The notes under the pieces: generated by a model
Databases searched by the model: none
Seen by the model: the letters and a program-made list of their open reading frames with translations, nothing else
What the model was told of the DNA's origin: nothing
Translations under genes and position numbers: made by a program
Part shown: positions 10,401 through 20,222 of the stretch, piece after piece
How the letters are laid out: each line of letters starts with the position of its first letter
How positions within the stretch are numbered: position 1 is the first letter of the stretch
Assembly: GCA_051453625.1 (NCBI GenBank)
Contig: JBOZIK010000001.1
Location: 266,135,912 to 266,170,203, forward strand
Source: Welwitschia mirabilis
Taxonomy: Eukaryota; Gnetophyta; Gnetopsida; Welwitschiales
Direction of reading: 5' to 3'
Length of the DNA stretch: 34,292 nt

Positions 10401-13400
10401 GCTCTCAGTTGGATCATCTCTTGATCCCTCTAGATCTTCACAAGTTACTACTCATTAATGACCTTTTCTTGCCTTGCTATGATATGTGCTGTCAATGGCC
10501 TCTTTACTTATTCTCTCTATTTTTTTATTCATTGTTTTATGTTCACCTTCCAGGTTTGGCTTGATTACTTCTCTGTACTTCTTGAACATTTCATCCTTGA
10601 TCTGGATCTTATCTGTGCGTTCATGCACTGCTGCTAGTTGGCTCTCAGGTTTAACTATTTACTCTGCAATTTTCTTGCTTTCTCTTCCAAAATAGTCAAT
10701 TTTAATTCCAAGTTTCTTGCCGAGATAAGAGCAAGAATAACCTCAACCTGAATAATTACCTTGAAAATGTCATTACTCATTGTGAACAAAGGTGTTGGAT
10801 CTCCAACAATACACATCTCTGCAATTCAATTTATCTCCATAAAAGTTTTTGGATTACCTAGCCCTATAGTGAATAGATGTGCTAATTCCTCCCAAGTTTC
10901 TTTGCTCTAATCACATCTTTCTTTCTTCTTTGACTGACATTGCAGATTGAAGTAAGTTGTGTACCTAGAAAATGTCCAGCAATATCATGTACCTCCCTCA
11001 TGTTTTCTGAGATTCTGGCTATGTCCTTTGTTCTGACTATATATTCTTTGAATGACTTGCTCAACAATGTCCTGTGGTTCCAAATCGGTCAGTTTTGTGA
11101 ATTCTAATAAGATTCAGAAGAAAAGCAAAAACACCAGTTTGTAATACAGAGATCCCAAATACAAGGTGTTAAATGAAGTGATTACTTAAGTGATTGGATA
11201 CAGTATTTAGTTCATGATATGAAGGTACCAGAAAAGTTAGCTATTCTGATAACTTCTAGAAAGTGAATTTGAACCATTCTAACGACGTTGAACCACTACA
11301 TGAGAAAAATCATCTTGTTTATATTGTAACAAATAAGACTATGTTACATTGCTGCTAGCCAAACCTAGGGTGAATTGTCTCATATTTCTCTTTATTATTA
11401 AACAAAATCATACCTATATTGACATGAAATCTAGCACAGGATAAGGCAACACGATATAGCTGATTAGTGCTTGTTTATAAAAGTCAATTTTAAACCAACT
11501 ATCATTGATTTTGCCAAACATAAGTTTGATAACCACTATGTATTTATCANNNNNNNNNNNNNNNNNNNNNNNNNNNNNNNNNNNNNNNNNNNNNNNNNNN
11601 NNNNNNNNNNNNNNNNNNNNNNNNNNNNNNNNNNNNNNNNNNNNNNNNNNNNNNNNNNNNNNNNNNNNNNNNNNNNNNNNNNNNNNNNNNNNNNNNNNNN
11701 NNNNNNNNNNNNNNNNNNNNNNNNNNNNNNNNNNNNNNNNNNNNNNNNNNNNNNNNNNNNNNNNNNNNNNNNNNNNNNNNNNNNNNNNNNNNNNNNNNNN
11801 NNNNNNNNNNNNNNNNNNNNNNNNNNNNNNNNNNNNNNNNNNNNNNNNNNNNNNNNNNNNNNNNNNNNNNNNNNNNNNNNNNNNNNNNNNNNNNNNNNNN
11901 NNNNNNNNNNNNNNNNNNNNNNNNNNNNNNNNNNNNNNNNNNNNNNNNNNNNNNNNNNNNNNNNNNNNNNNNNNNNNNNNNNNNNNNNNNNNNNNNNNNN
12001 NNNNNNNNNNNNNNNNNNNNNNNNNNNNNNNNNNNNNNNNNNNNNNNNNNNNNNNNNNNNNNNNNNNNNNNNNNNNNNNNNNNNNNNNNNNNNNNNNNNN
12101 NNNNNNNNNNNNNNNNNNNNNNNNNNNNNNNNNNNNNNNNNNNNNNNNNNTTTATCAGCTCGTGCAGTCCAACTAACAGTAGCCCTGCATCTCATGCACA
12201 AAGGGAAATTGGTCAATAAAACAGCTGATTTGGTCAATATGATTATTCCGTTGTTTAGTAATCTCATCAAATGGTTATTGTTATTCAGGATTTCAATGTG
12301 GCAAGGTTTTACAGTCAGCTGCATGCCTGACACGCCTGAATATAATTTTAATATGGCCCCAGTTGTCAAACTGGACTTTGAATCCATAACTTAAATTAGT
12401 GGTTTCTAATAGCTCATTTGCCAATCAAAAAGGTACCAAAAGAAGAATATAAGGACTCATTTTGAAAGAAAACATTCATTTGGAAGCTTCTAGAATTTCG
12501 GTATTGAAGGACTTCAAGAAGGCTTTAATATATCTCATACCTTGGATCTAATAGAAACTCATTGGGTATATAATTGATACCAACTCGTAAATCTGCAGCT
12601 GCTCCAAGGTCGATGATCTTGAAAGTACGAGATTCTTGAAAATTTTCAGATCAGACACATAAAAGCTGTAAGCACTAAGATAGCCTGTATAACAGCTTTT
12701 AAATTGAAAGAAAGAAATTGAAGGAAAAACATCTAAGATCTTAACAAAATCTAAGATTTGATTTTAGTAAGCAAAGAAAGGAAGAACCTTGAGAGAAAAT
12801 TATGTTCTGAGGCTTTATGTCTCGATGCACTATTCCCGTCGAATGCAGGCCATCCAGAGCAAACAGGACTTGCCTCATTATAGTTTGAATTATTCTATTT
12901 TCCCTTCCTAATCCTTTTGGCAAGTTTCCAACCTCTCCAAGCATCATTGTCTCAACCTGGACATGTTAAATTAATGTCACCTAATGTTTGACAGGAAGGT
13001 GTTGATCAGAACCACAAAAGTCACATAAAACTTACACTTGTCCCAAGCAGTTGACAAAAATAATGGATAATGACATTAACTGAATTCCATAACAAACATT
13101 CTGAGCTTTCAGAAAAACTCTTGACAGTACAACAATGCATGAAGTAAAGATGGTACCAACATTGTAGGGGAAATCTTTACTAAGCATCAGATCTGCCAGT
13201 GTAACATCTCCTTCATAGCGCCATACAAGCCAGTATTCATCCCTTTTCCCTTTTTGTGACTTCTGTAATTATTAAGTATTTAATGAAAAATCATGTTGGA
13301 CAGAGTTATAGTAACGAAACACAGCATCTTGCAGAGCATTAAGAACCTCTTTCCAAGTCACAGGTTTTAATTGAAATTCCAGTGATAGTGACAGACCTCA

Positions 13401-13516
13401 ACAAACCCATGTACAAAATCAGCACAGCTGCTTGCGCATGCCCTGCGAACACGTTCATTCATCCATATCTCCACAGCACCATATTCAGTTGCTTTCTTCA
13501 CCACTAGGGTATCATA
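4411..13516 (-). CDS. STN7: serine/threonine-protein kinase STN7, chloroplastic (partial, six internal exons)
   Basis: STN7 is the thylakoid kinase that phosphorylates light-harvesting complex II when the plastoquinone pool is reduced, driving state transitions. Six minus-strand exons (13516-13397, 13262-13161, 12956-12788, 12634-12541, 4662-4569, 4467-4411) join with compatible phases (0, 0, 1, 2, 0) into about 212 residues without a stop. All introns are GT-AG. Visible motifs are [52 protein letters not shown] and [23 protein letters not shown] and INYIP favour STN7 over the paralogue STN8. The glycine-rich loop, transit peptide, lumenal cysteines and C-terminus are not in the readable window. 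Intron lengths are 134, 204, 153, 7878 and 101 bp. No disabling change is seen, so this is probably a working gene. Confidence 0.95.
4569..4662 (-). CDS. STN7: STN7 exon e: APE motif and proline-rich linker
   Basis: 94 bp, ending in phase 0. The acceptor is atttcag and the donor is ggcag|gtttgt. It encodes [20 protein letters not shown], then [11 protein letters not shown]. The four-proline run is a little more proline-rich than the Arabidopsis protein as I recall it. The join to exon d across the long intron restores the Arg-Tyr-Ala-Ala reading exactly. Confidence 0.94.
5310..5510. repeat. AAGTC/CAAACTCTC short-motif-rich block
   Basis: Short related words recur. ccaaactctctg appears twice at 5319-5352. 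acaagtc, accaagtc, ggcaagtc, gacaagtcc and agcaagtcc occur between 5380 and 5490, followed by cctcgggttgtc. Clustered short direct repeats near a GGGTTGTC-like end resemble the subterminal region of plant hAT elements. No transposase or second end is visible. Confidence 0.35.
6601..6992 (-). mobile_element. probable LINE or other non-LTR retrotransposon 3' end
   Basis: On the minus strand the sequence ends in taccgtttctc followed by eight A (6608-6601), preceded by an ATATTA-rich stretch. This resembles plant LINE 3' ends as I know them. Upstream on the same strand, frames 6992-6801 and 6894-6667 share a Glu/Lys-rich segment and end with [20 protein letters not shown] cannot assign that peptide to a LINE domain. 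No endonuclease or reverse transcriptase motif is visible. A gap starts 80 bp further upstream. Confidence 0.45.
7074..7232. other. assembly gap, 159 N
   Basis: Run of N inside the long STN7 intron, next to the LINE-like fragment. Confidence 0.99.
8030..8380 (+). pseudogene. Copia integrase C-terminal fragment
   Basis: Frames near 8095-8200 read like the end of a Copia integrase core ([17 protein letters not shown], then [11 protein letters not shown]). The frame at 8195-8380 has YDTKANK followed by [20 protein letters not shown], the pattern of the SH3-like integrase C-terminal domain (GYD, Y-L, R-V-SRDV-F-E). There is no LTR or reverse transcriptase next to it, so it is an isolated scrap. 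Confidence 0.65.
9549..9553 (+). repeat. target-site duplication (ATATT), left copy
   Basis: ATATT lies directly before the LTR terminus TGTTATA. It is identical to the five bases after the other terminus at 10010-10014. Confidence 0.9.
9554..10009 (-). repeat. solo Copia LTR, 456 bp
   Basis: Read on the minus strand it starts TGTTCATATGTGAAGCC and ends ATAACA, flanked by identical ATATT duplications. No polypurine tract, primer site or coding sequence adjoins it, so it is a solo LTR left by recombination between the two LTRs of a full element. It shares its start (atatgtgaagccaaattta) and its central and 3' parts with the split LTR of element A1 (24627-24749 plus 28658-28993). A shared block with ccttggcctattta is probably the promoter region. 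Confidence 0.92.
10010..10014 (+). repeat. target-site duplication (ATATT), right copy
   Basis: Identical to 9549-9553, consistent with one integration event making a 5-bp duplication. Confidence 0.9.
10170..11090 (-). pseudogene. decayed coding-like region, unidentified
   Basis: Several minus-strand frames look like protein debris. 11067-10882 reads [20 protein letters not shown] and [19 protein letters not shown]. Near 10780-10650 there is a charged Leu/Lys/Glu stretch ([19 protein letters not shown]) that could be a coiled coil. 10380-10174 has [21 protein letters not shown]. Frames change and stops occur between them. It may be a retroelement gag or a host fragment; no conserved motif allows a choice. 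Confidence 0.3.
11550..12150. other. assembly gap, 601 N
   Basis: Run of N in the long intron. The bases before it end in tttatca and those after it start with tttatca. Confidence 0.99.
12541..12634 (-). CDS. STN7: STN7 exon d: DLG motif and activation segment
   Basis: 94 bp; it enters in phase 1 and leaves in phase 2. The acceptor is ttcaag and the donor is ccaag|gtatga. It encodes [18 protein letters not shown] and [16 protein letters not shown] in place of DFG is the usual form in STN7. The donor opens the 7,878 bp intron. Confidence 0.94.
12788..12956 (-). CDS. STN7: STN7 exon c: helix E and catalytic loop
   Basis: 169 bp, ending in phase 1. The acceptor is tccag and the donor is caag|gttctt. 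The peptide runs [20 protein letters not shown], then [19 protein letters not shown], then [19 protein letters not shown] and KPQN are the catalytic loop: Asp is the base, and Lys and Asn bind phosphate and metal. Reading continues past the donor in genomic sequence only into intron. Confidence 0.95.
13161..13262 (-). CDS. STN7: STN7 exon b: kinase N-lobe
   Basis: Thirty-four codons, phase 0 at both ends. The acceptor is attacag and the donor is aat|gttggt. The peptide includes [19 protein letters not shown] and SKDFPYN, which match the strand 4-5 and hinge region of STN7. It is separated from exon a by 134 bp. Confidence 0.93.
13397..13516 (-). CDS. STN7: STN7 exon a: kinase subdomain II region
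   Basis: Forty codons, phase 0 at both ends. The acceptor is tttttgcag and the donor is gag|gtctgt. The peptide starts [20 protein letters not shown] and continues [20 protein letters not shown]. Either lysine of the VKK pair could be the ATP-contacting residue. The preceding exon, with the GEGSFGVVY glycine loop, was not found to the right. Confidence 0.93.
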
Positions 13517-13920
13517 CTGCAAAAACAGCAGCGACTATATATGAAAGCAAATAATATATGCTTTTAGACCCTACAATGTGAATAGAACATGGTCAACAAG
13601 AGGATTGATATGCCAGAAAAGGAAACTAGTCTTTCAGAACCTTCACGTTCAATGTGAATGACAACATCATCTGTGCAAACATATCAAAGCAGAAAGAATA
13701 AAAACAAATTCAGAGCAATCAGAAAAGAAACAAAATGTGAAATGATAATCTAAATAGATTTTGCCACAAATTTCTTATTAGAGAACATGAATAGTGTGAA
13801 CAGCTCACTGAAAGATGCTATCAGGATTACAATAGAATTAAACCCTGTGAAGAGCAGTATTGAAACAGTCTACAAAGACAGACACCTCATGCTATCAAGG
13901 TTATGTGAGTGTCATTTTTC

Positions 13921-14117
13921 GTCAAATGCACCTGGCAGTAGCAAGAACGCCAGAAACAGAGGAAGAATGTCGGCAAGTCAAATGCACACAGCAGCGGCAG
14001 GAACGCGGGGAACATAGGTGTCAAATACAGAGGCCTTCAAAAGGAGGAGCGACAGCCAGAGCCCCCATGCTTTGGGCCTGTCAAGCGTCAATCGTTTGTG
14101 GAAACTTGCAACAACAG
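13921..14117 (+). repeat. direct repeat, copy R1 (about 200 bp)
   Basis: Aligns by eye with 15570-15796. Shared landmarks in order: gcaagaacgc, ggcaagtc, a second AGCAGCGGCAGGAACGC-type word, gccttcaaaaggaggagc, and aaacttgcaacaacag at the end. R1 ends inside the first codons of the GeBP-like frame. Confidence 0.75.
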
Positions 14118-14757
14118 TGGCACTAGAAGGAGGGTGGGCCTGAACAGCTTAGAGGGAAAAAACAGGGACGAAGAAGAAGAAAGAAGTTCTAAATTGAGGA
14201 AAACAGGTACAAAGAAGCAAAAATTGGAGCCTCCAACAACTGCAAGAGCTCAAAGAAGTGAGCGTGAGAAGCGACCGGAATCTCTTGATCTTGTTGTCGG
14301 AGCTGATTTCTGCGATGTAACACAGAGGCAGCTTGCTACCAAGATGCGGCACATGAAGGACAGGTTTCAAAGCATTCAAAAGAAACTTGCAGAGCGAAAT
14401 ATGACGGGAGATGACTTTGTTTTCAAAAGACCCCATGAAAGAGAAATTTTCAAGCTCTGGAAAGAGGCCTAGCGTTCCGATTCTAACAATGATGAATCTC
14501 AAGAACCTCCTCCGAAGCAAGCTGCAATGCCTAAAAGGGAACCCACCACATCTAATAGGAAAAGGAAGAAGGCAAAGTTCTCAGGCAACGCCGATGTAAA
14601 CCTTGAGAACACAGGTTATGCGGTAAAGGAAGATGGCAAAAGTTCCTTGGACGAGAAAAGGGCTAAAAATGCTGTCAAGAAAGATGGGAAAAGTCCCTTG
14701 AAATTTAAAATGATAACAAGGCAGCAGAAGATTATGGATCTAGGGCTGAATTTTTGA
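14098..14757 (+). pseudogene. GeBP/STOREKEEPER-like (DUF573) transcription factor fragment
   Basis: A continuous frame of 219 codons is broken by one TAG at 14470-14472. Residues about 80-124 (QLATKMRHMKDRFQSIQKKL and DDFVFKRPHEREIFKLWKEA) match the second half of the DUF573 DNA-binding domain, which typically has KIRRLKKK and F-PHE-IFELSKK-WG. The first half of the domain appears degenerate or missing. The C-terminal part is Lys-rich with two similar VKEDGKSSL/VKKDGKSPL units. There are no introns. I read it as a truncated, possibly processed copy of a host gene. Confidence 0.6.
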
Positions 14758-14967
14758 ATTTTTGTAAGCGGGCTCTGAAGAGATGTCTTGTCTTGGAGTT
14801 GCAGTAAGGGGCACTGGTAATTTGGAACTCTTTGGATCTATTTATCATTATAGGGCTTTGCCGCCCTTGGACAGAGAGGCTATAAACTCATTAAAGAAGA
14901 ATGGCAGGAGGTGCAGCAGTTAAGAGTTATAGCTTTTTAAAAAGAAAAATCTCTTGATCAAGCACAA

Positions 14968-15225
14968 ATGCAATCTGTACCTGAGAAAAAAAAAATTGTG
15001 GTAATAGCAGGTCTCTGGATCCTCTCTGTTGTCGGTACACGGGCGAATTTCCTAAGTCTGCTATATTTCACATTTATTGTTGCTCACACTGTCCCAGTGG
15101 TTTATGAAAACTACAAAGATCAGACAAACACAGGAAGAGGAGGAGGTTGCATTGTTGAAGTTTTGAAGAATATCTGCATAGGTGTATGGGCACACTGTGT
15201 GTCTCATCCAAAGGCAAAGAACTAA
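14968..15225 (+). pseudogene. reticulon (RTNLB) domain fragment
   Basis: The frame contains VVIAGLWILSVVGTRANFLS followed by LLYFTFIVAHTVPVVYENYKD. This matches the second hydrophobic hairpin of the plant reticulon domain, with the conserved AGLW, NFL-L-Y and HTVPV-YE-Y-D. Reticulons shape tubular endoplasmic reticulum. Only this part is present; the first hairpin and normal C-terminus are absent, and the sequence after about 15120 no longer fits the family. It starts 210 bp after the GeBP-like frame, which is an unrelated gene. Confidence 0.75.
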
Positions 15226-15317
15226 TTCATGCATGTCTGCGTTTTCAGCATCCAAGAGACATTAAAACCAATGGATTAACTAGGCCAAAAATGCCGAAAA
15301 TATACCCTAAACAGTTG

Positions 15318-15383
15318 CTTGGGAGAGTCCAACCATGTTCAAAGCAACAGCTTGGGAAAGTCCAGCCATGTTCAGAGCAATAG
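15318..15383 (+). repeat. 33-bp tandem repeat, two full units
   Basis: Units 15318-15350 and 15351-15383 both follow cttggga-agtcca-ccatgttca-agcaa-ag and differ at five or so positions. A partial third unit (agctagggaaatgtc) follows. Confidence 0.85.
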
Positions 15384-15569
15384 AGCTAGGGAAATGTCAA
15401 CTCTATTTTGATCAAACCTCACAATCAGTCATGTTCCATTGGTCAATTGCTGAAAATATTGGAGCATGTGCCTAAAGTCAAGTCCATGCCAGTTTAACAC
15501 TCTAGATGTTGCAATCTCAGTAACATGGCTCATCGAATTTTTGATATACCTGTGAAACTGTCATTTTCT

Positions 15570-15796
15570 CTCAAACAGACCCTGCGGCAGCAAGAACGCT
15601 GAAAACAGGGGAAGGATGCTGGCAAGTCGAACACACCCAGCAACAGCAAGAACACAGGAGACAGAGGAGTCAAAGAGATGCCTTCAAAAGGAGGAGCAAT
15701 AGATGAAAAAAAGAGGGCATTACATCACAGGGGAGCCAAAGCATCAATCTTCTAATGAAAAGGAATCATTCGTGTTGCAAAAACTTGCAACAACAG
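15570..15796 (+). repeat. direct repeat, copy R2 (about 225 bp)
   Basis: Second copy of the block at 13921-14117, same orientation, with insertions in its second half. It ends with aaacttgcaacaacag, as R1 does. Here that is followed by gttaaac, where R1 continues into the GeBP-like frame. Confidence 0.75.
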
Positions 15797-18347
15797 GTTA
15801 AACACCCCAATGATGTTTGTTTTGTGGGTTCGCATACTCATTCTAAAGATGTCATCATGTTTTGGTTTTAAATTTAGATCTCAACGTGATCTCAATTTTC
15901 CATTACATGATACTTCTCTCATGTCTTCTTCAATACTTTCGCAGGACTACAAAAAGAAAAAAAGCTTTCTATGGTCAGCAATATTCCATAAAAGAATATA
16001 ACTAGAATAGAATAATTAATAATTTGATTGGTAAGTGTTTGCTTCAGGATGTTCCAAAACAACAAAGAATACCAATTTCAATAATTTATCTGCAGCACTG
16101 CAAAACAGACCTAGCATTAAATCTAGAAAAGCCAGGGAAGGATCAAGTTTCTTTAGTAAATATCAGGGGAGTTCTGAGGCAAGATCCAAACTTCCAAAGT
16201 GACAGGGTGTAGACGGATGTCCTTTGTTGATGGCAAGGATGACATAATTAACTTTGACAAAGTAGTAACATAATATACAGCGCAAACTCAAATGTAGAAA
16301 AAGGTCAGTTACATTTTATGATTAACTTAATGAATAAATGTATAAATAAATTAATTAATTAAAACGGCTGTAACCCATTTCATAGATTTCCGTCCCTAAA
16401 ATTGCAGATAGGACCCAAGCTTTAGACTGTGTTGCATGTGCTTGTTTATTCTCTCATCAGTAACTGAAATTTTAGTTGAAATGCCAAACTGAATAACTGA
16501 ATTCAGACTCGATTTAAATACCAGAGATAGCGTCTTACATGACACACCTAGTCAATGATGTAAAACTACTTTTGTGAGATCAAGAATAAAAAATTTTGGT
16601 ACTGGTTTCATAAATGTGTTTTTTAATGTTCTATTTCTTTATATATATTTCTCACTTCACATATTCATACTCTGTTTTCTCTGTGGTGTTTGATCCCTCA
16701 AAATGCACACCAAGTGAACAAGACCCCTTATCAAGTTTTCTAACTTACACATTACACCCACCTTTCTATCACCAGAAAAGTTTACAGTTTTGAGTCTTTT
16801 AAGAATTCAGAGAACATCAGAACTTGTCAACAAATCCATACACAACTAACTCCATGATAATCAAGAAATCAATACAACCTTCTGACCTAGCTAATTGTTT
16901 ACAGATTCACTTTAGAGATTTGGACTTTCATAAACCTAGTCAGGATTGGTATAGTTGGCCACTGCAAAAAGTGCAAATCTTAATACTTGAGTAGCTGTCT
17001 CAGCTGACAACTAACCTTAGTGTAGACTGCAAACTCCAGATCTTATCACGTCAACATTCAGCTTTAGCCCCTTCCAATCATGGGTCCACCATGAAACCTG
17101 AGGATACTAGGTTTCCATGTCCAGGTTGTCAGGATCTGAATTATTATCCCATATTTGTGGATTGGTTTTCATTGTAATAAATCAGATATAATTAATTTTA
17201 ATTTTCTTAGCCAATTCTTCACCATAGTATGATCCCATTTTGTTCAAAAGGTGAGTTCGTAGATCAAGGTTTATTAGCCATTACAACAATACCACCTTCC
17301 TAACTAGAAAACATTTCAGCACACTCAACATTTAGACCATCCAATATAAACACCAGTCCATAACTACACTGCTACAGTGCTACTCTATAAATAAGTTCAA
17401 AATTCTTTGACAATTTGGCCCTCCAAGCCAGCCTGCACATTAACCCTGATTTAACCCTATAACCGGCATGCACATTGAAAACATTTCATTCAAAAACAGC
17501 CTGCGTTATCTCTGGAATCGGCATAAAATCAAACATGACATCAACCCTAGCTGCAGACTATGATGTGACCTATATCAGCCTATAACTCACCTGTTTCTCA
17601 TCCACTAAATCACCCAATTAGGTCATTCGTTTAGGCATCTTATACTTTAGTTGAGAAGTTATCACGCTATCAATCACAGGTGAGTGTTATTTACATTGCT
17701 CTTCACTGGCACCTGATATCTAGCAGCTTTCTTATGATCTACATCATTGCAAATGTCATCCATAGTGCTCTATTGAGAAAACAAGCTAAGGGAAGACACA
17801 ATCTGCACACAATTTTTTTGCAAAGACCAGACAATTCTTAATCTCTTACTCTCATACAGTTCTGTTGTTGCATATTGATGTGTCATCTTTCTCTGTATGC
17901 AGTAGAATTTAATTGAGACTTCTCTTTCTTCTCAATGTGTCACTATATTGTATCAGATAATTGTGATCTGATTCCTGTTTACATCATAGACTCAAAAAAC
18001 ATGGAAAGATAGAATTGGAATTGGATTACTTGCTAGAAACTTTTATCTTGATTAACTGTGTCAGGTTAATTTTGTTTAACATTTTCATTTGAATTACACT
18101 TTTATTAGTTTATAGCTTCAGCTTTACCAAATTGACTGCATTACCTATTTCTTGCTTGTGTTTTCATTTTTCTTCTAAAATAGTTTCATATAGCCCTTGA
18201 AGCCACATTGCATTTTTGTGAGATTCCTTTCTGGTGAGTTAATATCGTTTATATCCCATAATAGAAGACTAAAGAGCTCTTAGTCACATTACCTCTGAAC
18301 AACTCTCATCTAGCTATGTTAAAAGGTCATTAACAAGGACAAAAGGA
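15797..18347. other. unrecognised AT-rich stretch, possible STN7 intron
   Basis: No convincing coding frame, RNA gene or mobile-element end was seen on either strand. It contains a small attaatta run near 16350. I looked on the minus strand for the STN7 glycine-loop exon and did not find it. Confidence 0.5.
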
Positions 18348-18377
18348 ATGGAAAGCTTCAAGGCCAACTATCCCCAT

Positions 18378-18477
18378 NNNNNNNNNNNNNNNNNNNNNNN
18401 NNNNNNNNNNNNNNNNNNNNNNNNNNNNNNNNNNNNNNNNNNNNNNNNNNNNNNNNNNNNNNNNNNNNNNNNNNNNN
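18378..18477. other. assembly gap, 100 N
   Basis: A 100-N placeholder that hides the sequence directly upstream of the first readable hAT exon. Confidence 0.99.
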
Positions 18478-20222
18478 AATTTGTATCAAAATTTGTGTAC
18501 ACCCACTCCCATGTTCATCATCTTTTTCGTCAGCACTCTAATGGCAAGGAACTTAGGGCTCGCCACACAAGGTTTGTAACAAGTTTCTTATTGTTAGATA
18601 GCATACAAGAAGCGAAGCAAGCATTAATGAGGATGTTTTGTAATCCATCATGGAGTCATGATGAGAGATTTGCTTCACTTCGTCATACTTCTGAGGCTAC
18701 TCGTACAACAGACGTTTTTTATTGTGCTGATCATCCAGGCAAATTTTGGTTTAAGATAAAAAATGTCTTACATGTAAGATGTATTGTTTTTGTATTCACA
18801 AATACTAAAACATATCATTTTTAATTTTTTGATTTGCAAATTCAAATGTCATGTTCAGTTGTTCACTTATTTACATCTTTACAATTTGTAGGTCACCCAA
18901 ACATCAGTGCTTGTTCTTCAAAAGGTACACAAGGAAAGACCTTCTCTGGAATATGTGTATGAAGTTATGTCAAGGGCGAAGGAGGGCATTCGTTCCTATC
19001 TTACAGAAAGTGGTCTTTTTGACAGATTTGCAAACATTTCTACAAGATTATATGAGAGGTAAGAAGCACATGAGTCATACACTTGAAGTTTATATTTTCA
19101 TTACTTACAATCATTGTTAGCTATATGACATCTAATTTGATTATATTTCTGATATTGGAAATAGATAGACCAATCAAATGCACAATGATTTGCGTGCTGC
19201 CGCACACATACTAAACCGACAATTTGGATTTGAAAAGGAATTTGATCATACAAATGAGGAAATATGATTGAGATTGGGACTTAACAATGTGCTACATAAA
19301 ATGGTACCAAATCTAGCTAAGAGAGACCAAGTGACAAAAGATTTGGTCATGTACAAAAAAAAGATGGGTTTGTTGTTTCATAAGCCTAGGGTAGAGCCAA
19401 TGAAACCTCAGCTAAAGCCAAATGAAATAAGTTTTTACTGTATTCAAGAATGAATAACTTGTTTTCTGACTAAAAGTATTATCTAAATGACGTGATCTTT
19501 CATTTGTTTAGAGGATTGGTGGTTTAAGTATGTTTTTGAGACTAAGAATTTGAAAGACATAGCCACTCGTATTGTTTTACAGCCATGTAATACATTTGGT
19601 ATTGGCTTGAACTTCAACATTTATGATACTTTTTTTCGTTGTGCCATTTGCACGTTTTATTTATTATTCTTTAACATTGGTTGTTGCCTTTTATTTTATA
19701 AGGTGCGAGCATAACTGGAGTACCTTCGAGCACATACACTTGAAGAAGCTTAACCGGCTTACAACCCAGAGATTAAATGATCTCGTTTTTGTCCATCATA
19801 ACCTTAGATTTGATCTAAAGGAGTTGGCATCAACAACTTCAAATGTAATGGACCTGGATGATATTCACCCATCATGGGTTGGGGAGGGTGGTGGAAATGA
19901 TGCAACTCATGATGATGTTACACCTATTGATACTCCTCATGTTGGTACCCCTTTTGATGATGATAGTGGAGACCATAATCTTGATGAGAGCATTACAGGT
20001 CATGCCTCTTTTGATTCTGAGCATAGTAATGATGATGATCCTTTGTTTAGCGTAGAGGAGTTAGGCATGCCTCCAACAGAGGCTAATCCGGTACTTGTTC
20101 AACCTTCACACGCTTCTAATCTGTATCGACCATGGAGGAAGCTACCAATACACAGGAGACTAGCGAGGGCTTTTCTAAGAACCCTTAGGACATTACTAGA
20201 TGTTGAAAGTCGAAAATTTTGA
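18478..20222 (+). pseudogene. hAT-family transposase, decayed, multi-exon
   Basis: Segment 18478-18773 has HVHHLFRQHSNGKELRA, TRFVTSFLLLDSIQEAK and MFCNPSW, a conserved hAT block. A donor at 18773|gtaaga joins in frame to 18892-19058 (VTQTSVLVLQKVHKERPSLE, YEVMSRAKEGI). About 19168-19453 has MHNDLRAAAHILNRQFGF with an in-frame TGA at 19265-19267. 19512-19620 has WWFKYVFETKNLKDIATRIV. 19703-20222 has CEHNWSTFEHIHLKKLNRLT and QRLNDLVFVHHNLRF, the hAT dimerisation motif, then an acidic tail. The order is right for hAT. The N-terminal zinc finger and first catalytic Asp are missing or in the gap. The stop and small deletions suggest it is inactive. Confidence 0.88.

Larger units (their letters stand above)
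4663..12540 (-). other. 7.9 kb STN7 intron with transposon debris
   Basis: The intron is bounded by GT (minus strand) at 12540 and AG at 4663. It holds an AAGTC-rich block (5310-5510), a LINE-like 3' end (6601-6992), a Copia integrase fragment (8030-8380), a solo LTR (9554-10009), a decayed coding-like region (10170-11090) and two gaps. The rest (4663-5309, 5511-6600, 7233-8029, 8381-9548, 11091-11549, 12151-12540) is AT-rich with nothing recognised. The other STN7 introns seen are 101-204 bp. Confidence 0.85.

Noticed and set aside
11471-12394. Long open frames across 11471-12394 on both strands
   Set aside because: They are open only because of the 601 N; the flanking readable parts have no protein resemblance.
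13600-13690. Minus-strand peptide CTDDVVIHIEREGSERLVSF after a cag acceptor, as the missing upstream STN7 exon
   Set aside because: It does not match the glycine-rich loop region expected before exon a, and it has no good donor in the right phase.
19858-20055. Met/Leu-rich frame overlapping the hAT tail
   Set aside because: Out-of-frame reading of GAT repeats that code for the acidic tail.
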